Assembly (NCBI GenBank): GCA_002049455.2
Contig: KV918852.1
Location: 124,001 to 188,000, forward strand
Direction of reading: 5' to 3'
DNA: 64,000 bases
Source of the DNA: Porphyra umbilicalis
Taxonomy: Eukaryota; Rhodophyta; Bangiophyceae; Bangiales; Bangiaceae
The notes under the pieces were generated by a model that did not search any database, was not told the DNA's origin, and worked only from the letters and a program-made list of their open reading frames with translations. This document shows, piece after piece, positions 9,614 to 20,349 of the stretch; positions within the stretch are counted from its first letter, which is position 1; each line of letters opens with the position of its first letter. The translations under genes and the position numbers were made by a program.

Positions 9614-10204
9614 ATGACCGCAGCCGGTGTGCCTGGCGATGACGCCGCGCAAACGGCCCATGAGGAAGCTGGTCTGTACTGGTTGGGTATGCTAGCCGAC
9701 AGCGACTCAAGCGTGTTCCATCGTTGGAGCTCTTCTTTTCCCCGAGGCGTGTTTGATGGGAAACAGAGCGTTATGCCTGCCCGTGACCATTTGCTTTTCC
9801 TTGGCTTGCCTAGGAAGCTGGTTCAGTGTGTTTTCGCTCTGCTTTCTGTGCGTCGCCGGTCGGCTGTTGGTTTGTCTTCTCGGGAAGCACTGGCTTACGC
9901 TGGCTACTCCAGGGTCCGTGTGCACAACTCTAAGAAGAAGCCGGAGCTGATCAACAACCTCGGCATCTCCTTGTGGGCGGCCGCGCTCACCATCTCTTCG
10001 CACGCTGTCTTGCCCGTGGTTCAGGCTGCCACCCTCCAGCTCAAGCGACAAACACCAACACAAAAAACGTTCAGTAGCGACGGCGGCTCGGATCCCATCG
10101 ACTCAATCGAAACTGCTTGTACCGTGGCTCCTACCCCCCGCCTTCAAAGGAGGAGAGTCGGGCTGCGACAACAGTACTACGGGGAGACCCCCGCGGGACG
10201 ATAG
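9614..10204 (+). CDS. uncharacterised protein
   Basis: The ATG at 9614 (context AACATGACC) opens a 196-codon frame beginning MTAAGVPGDDAAQ, inside a longer 225-codon open frame. The middle has mixed hydrophobic and basic composition typical of folded protein (DHLLFLGLPRKLVQCVFALL, then SSREALAYAGYSRVRVHNSK). The tail after about residue 150 is less convincing. No signal peptide, zinc ligands or catalytic motif could be identified, and no neighbour suggests a role. It may be an exon of a longer gene or a transposon fragment. Confidence 0.3.
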   Translation: MTAAGVPGDDAAQTAHEEAGLYWLGMLADSDSSVFHRWSSSFPRGVFDGKQSVMPARDHLLFLGLPRKLVQCVFALLSVRRRSAVGLSSREALAYAGYSRVRVHNSKKKPELINNLGISLWAAALTISSHAVLPVVQAATLQLKRQTPTQKTFSSDGGSDPIDSIETACTVAPTPRLQRRRVGLRQQYYGETPAGR

Positions 10205-12540
10205 AAGAGCTATGCAGGCAGGAATACAAGGGGGGCCCGTGAGGCAGCGACATGAGAAGGGTAGCACCACACGGTCCATGAGGTGGGGAGCGAGTAGCAG
10301 CTCATGTCCGAGCATCGCCAGCAACCGCACATCGAGAATCATGACTCAGAGCGGGAGGAGTGGCGGCAGTAGCGCACGCTGCATGCCTGCTCTCGTCGGA
10401 CACCTGGTCACCAACAGCAAAATCAACATGCGTAAGGAGCTCGTCAAAATTAGCTCTGTAGCAAAGAGACAACTGCTAGTTACTGCTACACAGCATTCGG
10501 CGCACTGGCACTGGCAACATGAAAGAAGCACAGGCGTTACTGCATTCTGCTGGCACCCCGCCGCTCATCCTCACCGGCCAACTACAGAACGATCAGAAAC
10601 GCACCATCAGCTGCGAGACAGCTGCAGGGTTCATGAAGTGCCGTGATATGGCCGACGCGGCGACGTAGGCGACAAAACACATCGTTGCAGATGAAACTTC
10701 ACCTATTCGGCGGGAGCGTAGAGAGGGTCCACTCCATGAAGAAACTGCCCCCCCACATAGCCAAACCCGAAGTGGAGGAGCGCTGGTAAGGAGAGCAGGA
10801 AAAAGCGGCCCAGCGACGGTAGCGCCAGAGGGTGCGCACTGCGGCGCAGGATATGTGTGAAAGGAGCTCAAGCGGGCACTGCTCGATCCTTGACGAGTTT
10901 CTCTCACTGTCCACGAGGCCGAGCAGTAAATGGAAGGATTGTCGTGCCTGCCGCCCGTGTCAGATAACGTGGCGATAGAAGGTTCCGGGCATCCCGAATC
11001 GATTTACAGCGCTTGCAACGTGTTTCCTGAAGAGGGTGCCTGCACGCAAGCAATGTGGGCTATCGGTCTGTTGCTGACAGATGATCGGGTGACTAAGAAC
11101 GACGGACGCGTCTAATCAAACGCTCGGATCCATCGACCACAGCACTAAGCCACATCGAGTGAAGCGCGAAGCTCAGCGACCGGATGTTGCTCAGCGTACT
11201 TGAAGTGCAATTAAGACGAGCTTGTTTCAAGGTGTTACGCCAAGTTCATCCTGTGATTTGCAATCACGGACCATTCGCTCACGAGCCACATCATGATCAG
11301 TCAGGACGCAAGGACAATAGAGCGCACGGGCGCCGGCCCTGACGCGCCCAGCTGGCAGTGCGCACTCGTTTCAAGTCTGCATGAGCGCCTGGTCCCTGTG
11401 GGCGCAGGGAAAGCGTGGAAAGTCGGTCACAATATCTCTTCGCGGCAGGGGCTGTTCCACGGGCATGCCGCTGTCCAAACCCTCCGTGGAGTCTCTCTAA
11501 CCGCGCTTGGCAGCCAATCGCGCGCAGGACGCCGCCTAGAGAGTGATGTCTGGTCTCCCCCCCGCGCATCGCCCGGAAGTACGCCTGCAGTCCTCGCCCG
11601 GTTCGCGACAGTATGCGCCCACGCTGGTCACTTCTGGCCAGCGGTCGCGTTGGGATGGTCCCTTTCGGCTTCAGTCCGCCATCACGCTCCCCTGTTACGG
11701 ACTTGTGCGGTACTCATACATGTGTGATGCCGTCACCGAGGGGAGCCGACCACCGCGAAAAGGTGGTAGCTCCCATCCCTCCCCCCCCCCGCCCCGTTGG
11801 GCTTGGGCATCAACTATGTCTACTCTCCAGGGATCTTCACCGCTCTACGCAAAGCAGCAGTCACGTCAGTGAAGCACCCCAAAATCCCAAACGCAAAGGC
11901 AAGAAGCCCATCCTGCAGTGGACCTGTGAAGACCGACATGAATTGGTCCCCATTTCCCAGCGCGTACTCCCCGTGGACGCAAAGAACCTCTCTCACGCCA
12001 TCTCACGCCATCTCGAACACTGAGCAGGAGAGTTGCGAGAAGACGAAAGAACGGTTCCACTTTATCGACCAGCAGCTACGTCATGTGCATGACACGACAT
12101 AGAATATCAAACTCAACAGATGGCGAGCCTCTCTGACGTCACTTGTGCAAGAATGCGCAGCAACGTAAATGAGCTAGCATATGAACTCCACGTTTAATTA
12201 ATCATGACTTGAGTGCACTCTGTTTCTTGATTGGATGCCTAGTATACCAATCGTACCACATTTCGAACGGAGCTATCCGATTCACGATGGATGCAGAGAG
12301 CCTACTCCTTGTGCAAGGTTCCTCACTAACAGACCCACCCGTGACGAGTAGTAAGTCGCGCGATGTCGAACAGACGCAAGAACACGCGCGACAAAGGCGC
12401 TTGAAGAGACACACTATTCAAGAATGAACGACAGCGACATACTAGCAAGCGACACTAAAACAAGTCTGACTAGAACAAAAAAGCAAGAAGCAGCCAAGAC
12501 AGAACACGAATTGACCTCGTCTACCGTCGTGGTGGCACCT
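10205..12540. other. intergenic, no gene recognised
   Basis: About 2.3 kb with only short shadow frames on both strands, plus a short C-run near 11780. I see no conserved motif, repeat or RNA gene here. Base composition falls toward the AT-richer RecQ-like region. Confidence 0.55.
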
Positions 12541-15286
12541 TCAACGGCAGGTCAACTCAAGTCGAGGATCACGTAGCAAGGCCTCGTACGACCACCAATG
12601 AGAGCACTGGAAGTCGTCAACCGCAAGCCCTTGCCCCCCCAGGCTGCCAAAAAACGCACAAAGAAGCATCTGCACACACCCTTCTCGATTAAAGAACATG
12701 TCTGCAGCGTCCAATGATGCCAACCTGTTCGTGACATCATCGCGAGAGAGGCACGCAGCTCTTGTAGCAGCCCTGCCGACGTCGCTGTCACACATTCCAG
12801 TGAGCGGGATGACGGACGAGAAGCGCTCCGTGTTGTCAACTACCACCATTCCGGCAGATGTTGGATCTTGCAAGGCGACATGCACGGCCACAGGACCAAC
12901 GGAGTTGAGGCCCAGGAAAGAAGCTGACTTACAAATGACGCGAACATCGTCGATAACCTTACGCCTAGGCGTCCGCGGCTCTTCGAAGAGTGGGCACAGA
13001 TGCTGCAGCCACAAAGCATGAGCAGGCACCGAGAGGCCTTCAACGACGCCAGAATCGCCAGACGTCGTGCCAAGGGAAACACAGAAGCGGTCCGTCGCGG
13101 GCTTTCCGGCGAGAAATACTTCAACAAGACACAACAGCGCGAGCACCACGTCAGTTTTACGAGGATGCATGTCGAACTCGCTCAACTCAGCGCGGCGGAG
13201 AACGGATATCCGTCCGCCAGGCGATAATTCCTCCGCGACACGATTGATGATGTCCCATGCAGCATCCATTGGGATCACGGACCCTTCGATCAGTCTTTAC
13301 AACTGGAAGTTGTCCGCCTTGTTGAGGAAGAAGATACAGAGCGCCTCATTTCCGTCCCGGCCGGCGCACCCGATCTGCTGCAGTACTCGGACAGTGATCG
13401 CGTGCTGTCCTGAGAGTGTCGTGCATATCATTCCAGCACGATACAATAAGACTGAGTTTGTCACAGTCCGGTGCGAACGCAGCAAGTCACCGTCAGAAAG
13501 TGTCAGTGGTCGCTCCAAAATATAGAACTGAATCTCCAAATCATGTTGCAAGATAAAGAGAGGATAACAACAAGGAAGCAAGTGTGAAGACACTCACGAA
13601 ATGAAAAATGGTTCGGACATGGGCACAATGAATACCACGGCCGAACCCAACAACGAACACGACAACGACGCCGGGAAACTGAGCAAATGCCGGCTCTACA
13701 GCGGCCCGCGTCTTGCAGGAAGCTTTGTACGCGTAAACCGAAGGTAGCGCTCCACCAACTCGTGCAACTCGGCGCTCTTCGGACTCCTTGAGCGCGGAGA
13801 TCTGCTGCTCAGCAATCTGATGGAAGCGGGCGTTGATGATGAAGTTTCTGTCCTTCTGTCGAGCGTACACGATCCAGAAAGTAACGTACAGGAGGACGAG
13901 GCATGATACAGAGAACGAGGCTTGTCCGCACAAATATGCCGCGTTCGACGATAGGAAAGGTCATCACAAGGATGTCCGCCAGCTGTGCCTCCTTTCCAGT
14001 GCGAAGAGAGCAGGCCCTACCATACGTACATTGTGAGTAGGTGTTTTTACAGGTGTAAGTGTCTGAACTCCCGTACCCGTAGGCAGCCAGGCGGCTGGCA
14101 CCCACACCCAACCGAGCAATTGAGTAGGTAGCCGTGGGTATCTATCAATTCCGACGAACAGCGGAGTTAAAGCCAGAAGAGCGCGACAATCGAACGTAGT
14201 TCTAACGGTTTACCTCTGCTCAGTACTAGTTGATCTTTGGATTTGATTTGAATACTACAACGATTAAGGTTGAGGCGGAATGTCCGAACCGTGGTGTGCT
14301 CGCCAAAGGTCGGCCGTTAAAATTCTCACGCGAGCCGTTGACAACGTCGCGAACAGAATGACTCACGTGACGGAACGGATCCGACATGCTCTGTAAAAAT
14401 AGGCGCTTGGGTTGCTAAAGATCTGCAGCTGTTCCCAGTCAATCAATTTCGGAATTGATTCGTACTCGTGTTCTCAAGGTGTATTTCGTATTGATACACG
14501 CGGAGATATACGTGGCCACCACTCGTACTCGAATTCAACTATTCGTATATACCGTACCAAAAGCTGAAAACGATAATTATGATAGGGCCTGGAAGAGAGC
14601 CCATCAGGGCGAGCCGTCTGCGGCCTTGTAGACGGGTCGCCGCCACTGAGAGGGTAGGCCGCCAATCAGCGGCATCAGCCCATAGGTGAGCCTCATCAAA
14701 CACCGTGATGCCGCCCGGGTGCCCGGTCACCACTTGCGATAGGGAGGGGCGGTGGCACAGCGCCTCAGACGACACAACAAGGGCTTGTAGCTATCAATCC
14801 TGGAGAAGCTGACGCAGTTTCATTCGGTCCTTTGCGGGACTGGAACCTGACATCGCCCTTGCGAACACACCAGCTCGGTTCAGTAGCCGGGCGTGCTGAC
14901 GCCCAAGTCCTGTGAGGGGGGTGAGAAGCACGGACGGGACGCTGTTCTTCTGGTATATGAGGGCACAGGCGATCCCAAACACGCAAGTCTACAGCCCCGC
15001 AAACACAGATCAGCTCAATGAAAACTACAAACCGGAAGTCAGTTGCTGTTTTCCATCCCATTGAAGTCTGGCTATCAATCTTCCGGACGGCGATGAAAGA
15101 ATGTCAAAAACAGGCAGTTGGTACCTTGCCAGTCTCAGTGGCCATGACGGAGATGACGGCTGCATCCGGCTGAGCCGCGTCCACGATGTCAATGATGGCC
15201 TCCAACTGGCCTGCACGGAACTCATTGTGGTCAAAGCTCTCTCGCAGAAGGCGCCGAGCGCGACGAGGAATACTGGCGCGATCCAT
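12541..15286 (-). pseudogene. RecQ-like superfamily 2 DNA helicase, interrupted
   Basis: Read 15286 to 12541, helicase motifs occur in the expected order. First comes a RecQ motif-0-like FDHNEFRAGQLEAI, then Walker A ATETGK (15142-15125), whose Thr is supplied across a candidate intron (14989-15124). VPSVLLTPLTGLGRQ (motif Ia region) follows, then motif II VFDEAHLW (DEAH at 14697-14686), motif III-like LALMGSLPG, motif V VGFGRGIHCAHVRTIFHF (about 13654-13598) followed by a GTGAGT donor, and motif VI QQIGCAGRDG (around 13380-13350). A C-terminal region continues to the TGA at 12541. Damage includes adjacent in-frame TGA and TAG at 14796-14791 and TAA at 13299-13297. Motif VI has Cys where RecQ usually has Arg (GRAGRDG). 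The segment between motifs III and IV (about 13.9-14.5 kb) is poorly resolved. The family call is firm; activity is unlikely. Confidence 0.75.
14989..15124 (-). other. candidate intron in the RecQ-like gene
   Basis: The 136-nt segment starts GTACCA after ...GGCAAG and ends GCTGTAG before ACTTGCGTG, on the minus strand. Removing it in phase 0 joins ATETGK to TCVFGIACAL and restores the Walker A Gly-Lys-Thr. Read through, the frame stops at once after VPTACF. Confidence 0.65.
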
Positions 15287-15764
15287 GGCCGGCTGCCGAG
15301 ACGCACCACGGATCCGTTATTGTGCAAGGGCAGTAACGCGGCCGTTGAGCGTGTCCCTCGCGACGTGCCTTGCTTGCGACCAAATGTTTGCCGCCCATGC
15401 CCCCTGAGCAGGTCTTGCTAACAGCCTTTGGGCCAATCAACCGTGTTCAACGACCAGCACTTGAAGCAAACTTAGGTGAGCCAGCCAGTACAGCCTATTG
15501 CATAGGTCGCCGAACAACAAGCAACAACTGCACAATTTAGTAGCATGTTTGATATACTTTGTCAATAATCACCTTCCTCTTCTTTATTGTGCACTCAGCG
15601 AATACACCGGCGCCGTGGCTCACAAGCCATCCCGAACCTGCGATCTCGCGCCATTTGGGGCAAGCCCCTGACCGAAACGGCCCGAATGACACTACGCGAG
15701 GTACCTAGCGGTATTTAAAAAAAAAAATAGTGGAGCAACAGCGCGTAATGCCAACTGTCATAGA

Positions 15765-17222
15765 CTACTTCTCGACCGGCTTAGCATCTAAAACCACCTT
15801 CACGAGCACATACGAAGGCGCCTCACGACCACGCACAATAATTCCAGCAGCCGCTGCCAGCGGGAAGGCGCTGCAGAAGCGCTTCTTCAACCGATTTCTG
15901 GCTTGAACATAAGCCGTGTACGCCGAGAAGCTTGACCAGTTCCCACGAGACTTTTTCTCGTCGATTTATACGTCGAAAAGCCGGTACAGCTGTACGCCAC
16001 CTCGCTTGAACGAGTGAGTACCGAAGGAGAGATAAGCGTCGACCTCTGATTCGTCAAAAGCCGCTTGAAGCTCGTCCAGGAACTTCGCGTTCTTTTAAGG
16101 AAGTCACACGTCACGCACCCAAGTTCCGGAAGTGGTCTCCTTGTATCGAACAGACAGGAAGCTGTCGCCGTCTCCGCGAACAAAAAGATACACACCGAGG
16201 GAAAGAATGGGGACAATGCGCGGATCACCCGTCAAACCTTGTGCCCCCTCCAAGTAGTGTCGTTGCCCGCTCGCCGATTTCTTCGTTCTGTCCAATCGGT
16301 TGATGCGGAAGGATAGCCGCCCGGAAAGGTCCTCCCTCATGGAAACGCGCTCACGCCTTGTGGAAGCGAGAAGAAGAAATCGATACAGAGGTCATGCGGT
16401 CCCGCAACAAAGCATCCGCCGAGTTGACAAGGTGTTAGTTCCTCCAATAGGCATCCGGTGTTATTCAACTCAAAGGGCCCCCAACATTCACCGCACGCTC
16501 TCACCAACGTACTTTAGCTTGCAGTTCTCTTCACTGCGCATCAAGTTGAACGTCCCGACCATGATCGCCGTCCACAGACAAAGGCGGATGGGTGCCAAGT
16601 CTTGTTTGTCCGCTGACAAGTGGTCGTAGTACGAGCACATATGGCCATACTCCAGCGGGTTAGTCGGGACAGCTACGCGACCCTGGGCGGCAACCTTGAT
16701 CTTGTGGGTGCGCTTGTTGTCTGCTACCTGCTTGCTGTCGTTGAGGTTGCCGTCTACGAATATCCTGCCGTCAATGTCACTGGTTGTCCACGGACCGTGG
16801 TAGCCGAGCTCGTCAAAGTAGATTCCCATCTGTTCCGAGATGTGCTTTGACGTAGATAGCCCGAGCTCATAGTTCCACGTGCGAAACTTGTAAAATTTGG
16901 CGACGTGCGCCACAATTGTCTTGTCGACAACGCGGGGATCGACCTTCATGTAGGCGCAAAAAGACAAGTAGCTGTCGCGCATGGCCTTGTGCACCTTCTT
17001 GCTGCTGTCTGAGCGCCCGGCTCCCTTAGCCTCGTTAGCGATCGCGACTGCGTTGTAGTCCGTCGCTGCCGGAAAGGCGGTAATCCAGCCGTGTAAGGGA
17101 GCCGCGCTGGCACGCCTGTCCGCGGTCCCGGAGATGCTAGAAGGGCGCTGGACACTATAACATTCATGAACACCCGTAGGCACAGACCGGCTGCTAGATC
17201 GAGGAGTGCGGGAGGAAGCCAT
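15765..17222 (-). pseudogene. Crypton-like tyrosine recombinase, interrupted
   Basis: From ATG 17222 (MASSRTPRSS; the frame is open back to 17606) runs a plausible N-terminal DNA-binding region with SYLSFCAYMKVDPRVVDKTI. The core begins around FNLMRSEENCKLKY, placing the catalytic box-I Arg. After a candidate intron (16357-16491) the same reading continues with RINRLDRTKKSASGQRH and DPRIVPILSLGVYLF, a typical Crypton/YR segment. FGTHSFKRGG (16022-16002) is box II, and RGNWSSFSAYTAYV near 15950-15920 carries the likely nucleophile Tyr. Stops TGA 16106-16104, TAA 16097-16095 and TAA 15968-15966 interrupt the frame before the final TAG at 15765. In the usual GTHSxRKG the Arg is three residues after His; here Lys and Arg are exchanged. 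The RecQ-like gene follows about 480 bp downstream on the same strand. Confidence 0.65.
16357..16491 (-). other. candidate intron in the tyrosine recombinase
   Basis: The 135-nt segment starts GTGAATG and ends with a pyrimidine-rich run TTTCTTCTTCTCGCTTCC followed by ACAAG. Its removal keeps the frame, deletes several stop codons and joins the Arg-containing box to the downstream core. Its length is a multiple of three, so a decayed uninterrupted frame is the alternative. Confidence 0.5.
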
Positions 17223-17705
17223 GGCTAGGCCTGCAGATGTACGAGGAAGCGGGGAGCAGCTGGGTAGAAGAGGCGAAGAGGAAAACGGGGTTGCAGTGGG
17301 GTGGGTTGAAGGCGTATCACGCACATCAGCGGCAGAGCATTGAACGGTATGGGCCCAGACTTTCTTTTTACCTGACATCGAACGAGGGCGCTTCGCAAGA
17401 CTGACTCTGCGCTGGGCGTCCAAATGGGCTTTTTCACGAAGTTTGACATGCTGGACCTTATTGTGTAACCTTACTAATAACACTGGAGCTCTATTAGGAA
17501 AGCAAACGGTGACAGCTGACTGAACTGTGACTGTCAACCAACACAAAATGGTACCCGATTCGCTGCTCAAGAGTACCTCAGATTGGCCACCTGGCCCGGA
17601 CGACACGAAGAGCTTGGAGAGCCTCAGTGTCGCCCAGCTCTACAAGCTTCCCAGTCGTCCTCGCCCCTGACGCTGCCACGCCGAGAGCCTCTCGCCCATC
17701 ATTGA

Positions 17706-18428
17706 GTGACAAACTTTTCGATTTGCCGACACGATGGCTCGGCGATCCGGAGTCCGCCATCCGCTGGGGCCGGGCGCCACGACTTTTTCCTCGATGGTAG
17801 TGTAGAGATCTCCAGACAAATGCCTTTGAGCGCGCGGGTAAAGCTGCTGAACCGGTCTTTCGTCCCTCGGCCTCTTCCCGTCGACATCAACGACCACTTC
17901 GCACTTACTCGAGCCCTTATGGCTCGTCGGGCTCTGAGTCCAATGTCTGATGCGACCAGGGGTCTGTGCGCTGCAATGCTGCGGCGCCTTGACAACATCA
18001 ATGATGCTCATCGTCGTGGGGCAGCTAAAGTCGGTCTCGCAGCTCAGGTCAACCTACCGGCTATGGTGCTGGAAAAGGCTAACAACAAGGAGCCCCGACA
18101 TTTATTGGCCGCGGTTGACTCGCACTGCGTCCTGGCTTCCCAGCGAGATACTGAGTTGCCCCCTTATGCTGGTGCGTTTGTCAAGACGGCATCGCTCTGC
18201 TTCCATTTTCAAAAGGCATGCCATGTAATTGTGAACGCGCCCCCTGCACCGATCAAGGTGCATGCCAAGAACATCTCCTTGGATCGCCTGCCACGAGGCT
18301 TCGAAGAGGTGGAGGACGCGGTTCGTGACTCGTGGGAGGTTGCGGACGCCGAGAATGTCGCGCTCAAGACGCTTGTGCAAGGAACGAGCAAAAGGGACAA
18401 GTTGGCGAAACTCCACCCGTTTTGGTAG
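17706..18428 (+). CDS. uncharacterised 240-residue protein
   Basis: A continuous frame starts MTNFSICRHDGS and is divergent from the tyrosine recombinase, with 483 bp between their starts. From about residue 60 it looks like folded protein (NDHFALTRALMARRAL; DATRGLCAAMLRRLDNIN; a C-terminal acidic-to-basic helix around EEVEDAVRDSWEVADAEN). No known motif is evident. Closeness to the recombinase/helicase pair makes it a candidate accessory gene of that element, but this rests on position only. It could also be a fragment with exons I did not find. Confidence 0.35.
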   Translation: MTNFSICRHDGSAIRSPPSAGAGRHDFFLDGSVEISRQMPLSARVKLLNRSFVPRPLPVDINDHFALTRALMARRALSPMSDATRGLCAAMLRRLDNINDAHRRGAAKVGLAAQVNLPAMVLEKANNKEPRHLLAAVDSHCVLASQRDTELPPYAGAFVKTASLCFHFQKACHVIVNAPPAPIKVHAKNISLDRLPRGFEEVEDAVRDSWEVADAENVALKTLVQGTSKRDKLAKLHPFW

Positions 18429-20349
18429 TAAGGCGTCTTCCATGGTGTCTAAGCATCGCGCCTCAGCGAATGCCGCCGAAAGGTTGGGGGGGTGGAATGA
18501 CTTGCGTGTCTAGCTTCGAAGAGAGCGCGCTAATCGCGTGCAGCGGGACATGACATGTGGCTGGAGTGAGATGCAGATGTTCTGCTCCGCCTTCGTGCGC
18601 CAGTAGAGAAGACGACTACATTGTAGCATGAACGTTCCTCTTTTTCCGCACATCCTGATATCAGCGCGTCCTCTACCACACACACCAGATGAGCAGTGGG
18701 TGAGAACGAGCTTTTGAGAGGACGCGCTGCCGCACATTGTCCAACACTCATGTCGGACGCCGCAATCCAGGTGCATACGTTGGAGCACTGTACTTTTTTC
18801 CTGTAACTTTCAATCTTGGGGTTGTACGTAGCATGCAGCGAAATAGCGCGACTGTACTGGATTTTCTGTGTCCTGCGTTCGGGTCTGCAGGTCGAAAATA
18901 TTGATGACCTGAGCCACTGGTGTATTGCCAATTCATTAGCACATCATTTCACACTATTTCATCTGCATCCAATTGTGCACATAATTGAGCACCTCCAACA
19001 CGGAGGTGCAGAATTCATTTTCATGCCTTGCCACGAGACACAGAAGCAGCGACGACCATGAGTAGGAAGGACTTCGCTCTTCCGGCACAGCCTCGGTCCG
19101 GGTATGAACTTTAAGACCAGCGGCGTGAGTGCGGGACGATGAGTTCGTTGCCTCGCTGTGTACGGCTGCGCTGGCCTCCAGACCAACGGCCTGTGCGGCG
19201 CGCTGAGAAAATCGGGGCACATGGAATTATCCGCCAGAAAGGCAAAACTTGACGTGCTTGACGGCCCGGGTAATCTATGAAAGAATGCCGAGGAGCATCG
19301 GCACCCCACTACACGTCGGAGAGAACGCCGAAATCAGGCAATTGTTAACCGGGCCCCGAAACCGGTTTCGTGACCAGGTCCGTCGGCACTCACGCGCGCG
19401 CCGCCTCTCTATCCGCATCTCGACGACGGTTCCGGCGGCTGCAATGTGTGACGCTGCAGTAAGGAGCGCCGCGCATAGATTGAAGGTGGGAGAGAAGCTA
19501 AAGCCCAGAGCTGGTGGCTGCGGCGGCTTCGACGGAGGCTTCTGCGGCGGCTGCCGCGGTAGCGGCAGCGGCGGCGGCCTTCCGTCGCTGCGGAGCGGGC
19601 ACGTACCGCTTGACTTGTGTGCCTAGTACGGGAGCAGCTTGAAGATTGACATGGCATTCGATGCGCCTCATGACAGCGCAAATGAACTACTGGAGGCAAC
19701 TGGCGCAGCCATTTTGTGTGCTCTGAGAGCATTCTCGCGCTTCGGAGGGCATCTTGTGGGAGAAGGTGCGGTAGCGACGCAGGGTCCAGAAGCTGTATCG
19801 CCTTTTTTCCGGATCTAAGCTTAGACGGGAGGAAACCGGCCGCAAACGCGGCAAGAATCTCGACTTCGAAAGGTATCCAAAGCTGGTTGTTCAAAGCCTG
19901 GCCCATGCTCATGGTCAGCCCGATTCATCGCGGGCGTTGTCGTGGGCGAGTGGGGTGACGTTGTCAGAGTCGTAGTGGGCGGGCGGGCATCTATCTGAGC
20001 GATAGGGGCCTTGTCGTGGGCGGCAGGGGCGTTGTCGTGCGCGGTAGGGTCGTCATTGAGGGAAGGGAAAGGCGTCATCGTAAAGCCGTCGTCGTCGCCG
20101 ATGATGGTGCACCGTGCGTCAAAAGCTCACGTGCGTTTGGCCAGACACCTAAAACTTGAAGAGACAAGGACGACTTACATGAAACTGCACAAATTTATGC
20201 TGTTTGCGCTATTTTGGCCGATTCCAAGCGCTACGCAAGCAACAGAGGGACATTACATTGCAACAACAACTATTCTGATTTTGGCGTAACTCTGGTGACT
20301 GCGTCAAGTGTTGTTTGTGGACGATTTGCGCTCAAAATTGAAAAAAACG
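18429..20349. other. intergenic, no gene recognised
   Basis: No supported gene. A short GGC-rich stretch near 19510-19580 gives polyglycine (plus) or polyalanine (minus) readings like the Ala-rich frame at 43 kb, but no frame around it is convincing. Repeated TCGTGGGCG motifs lie at 19935-20040. Confidence 0.5.
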
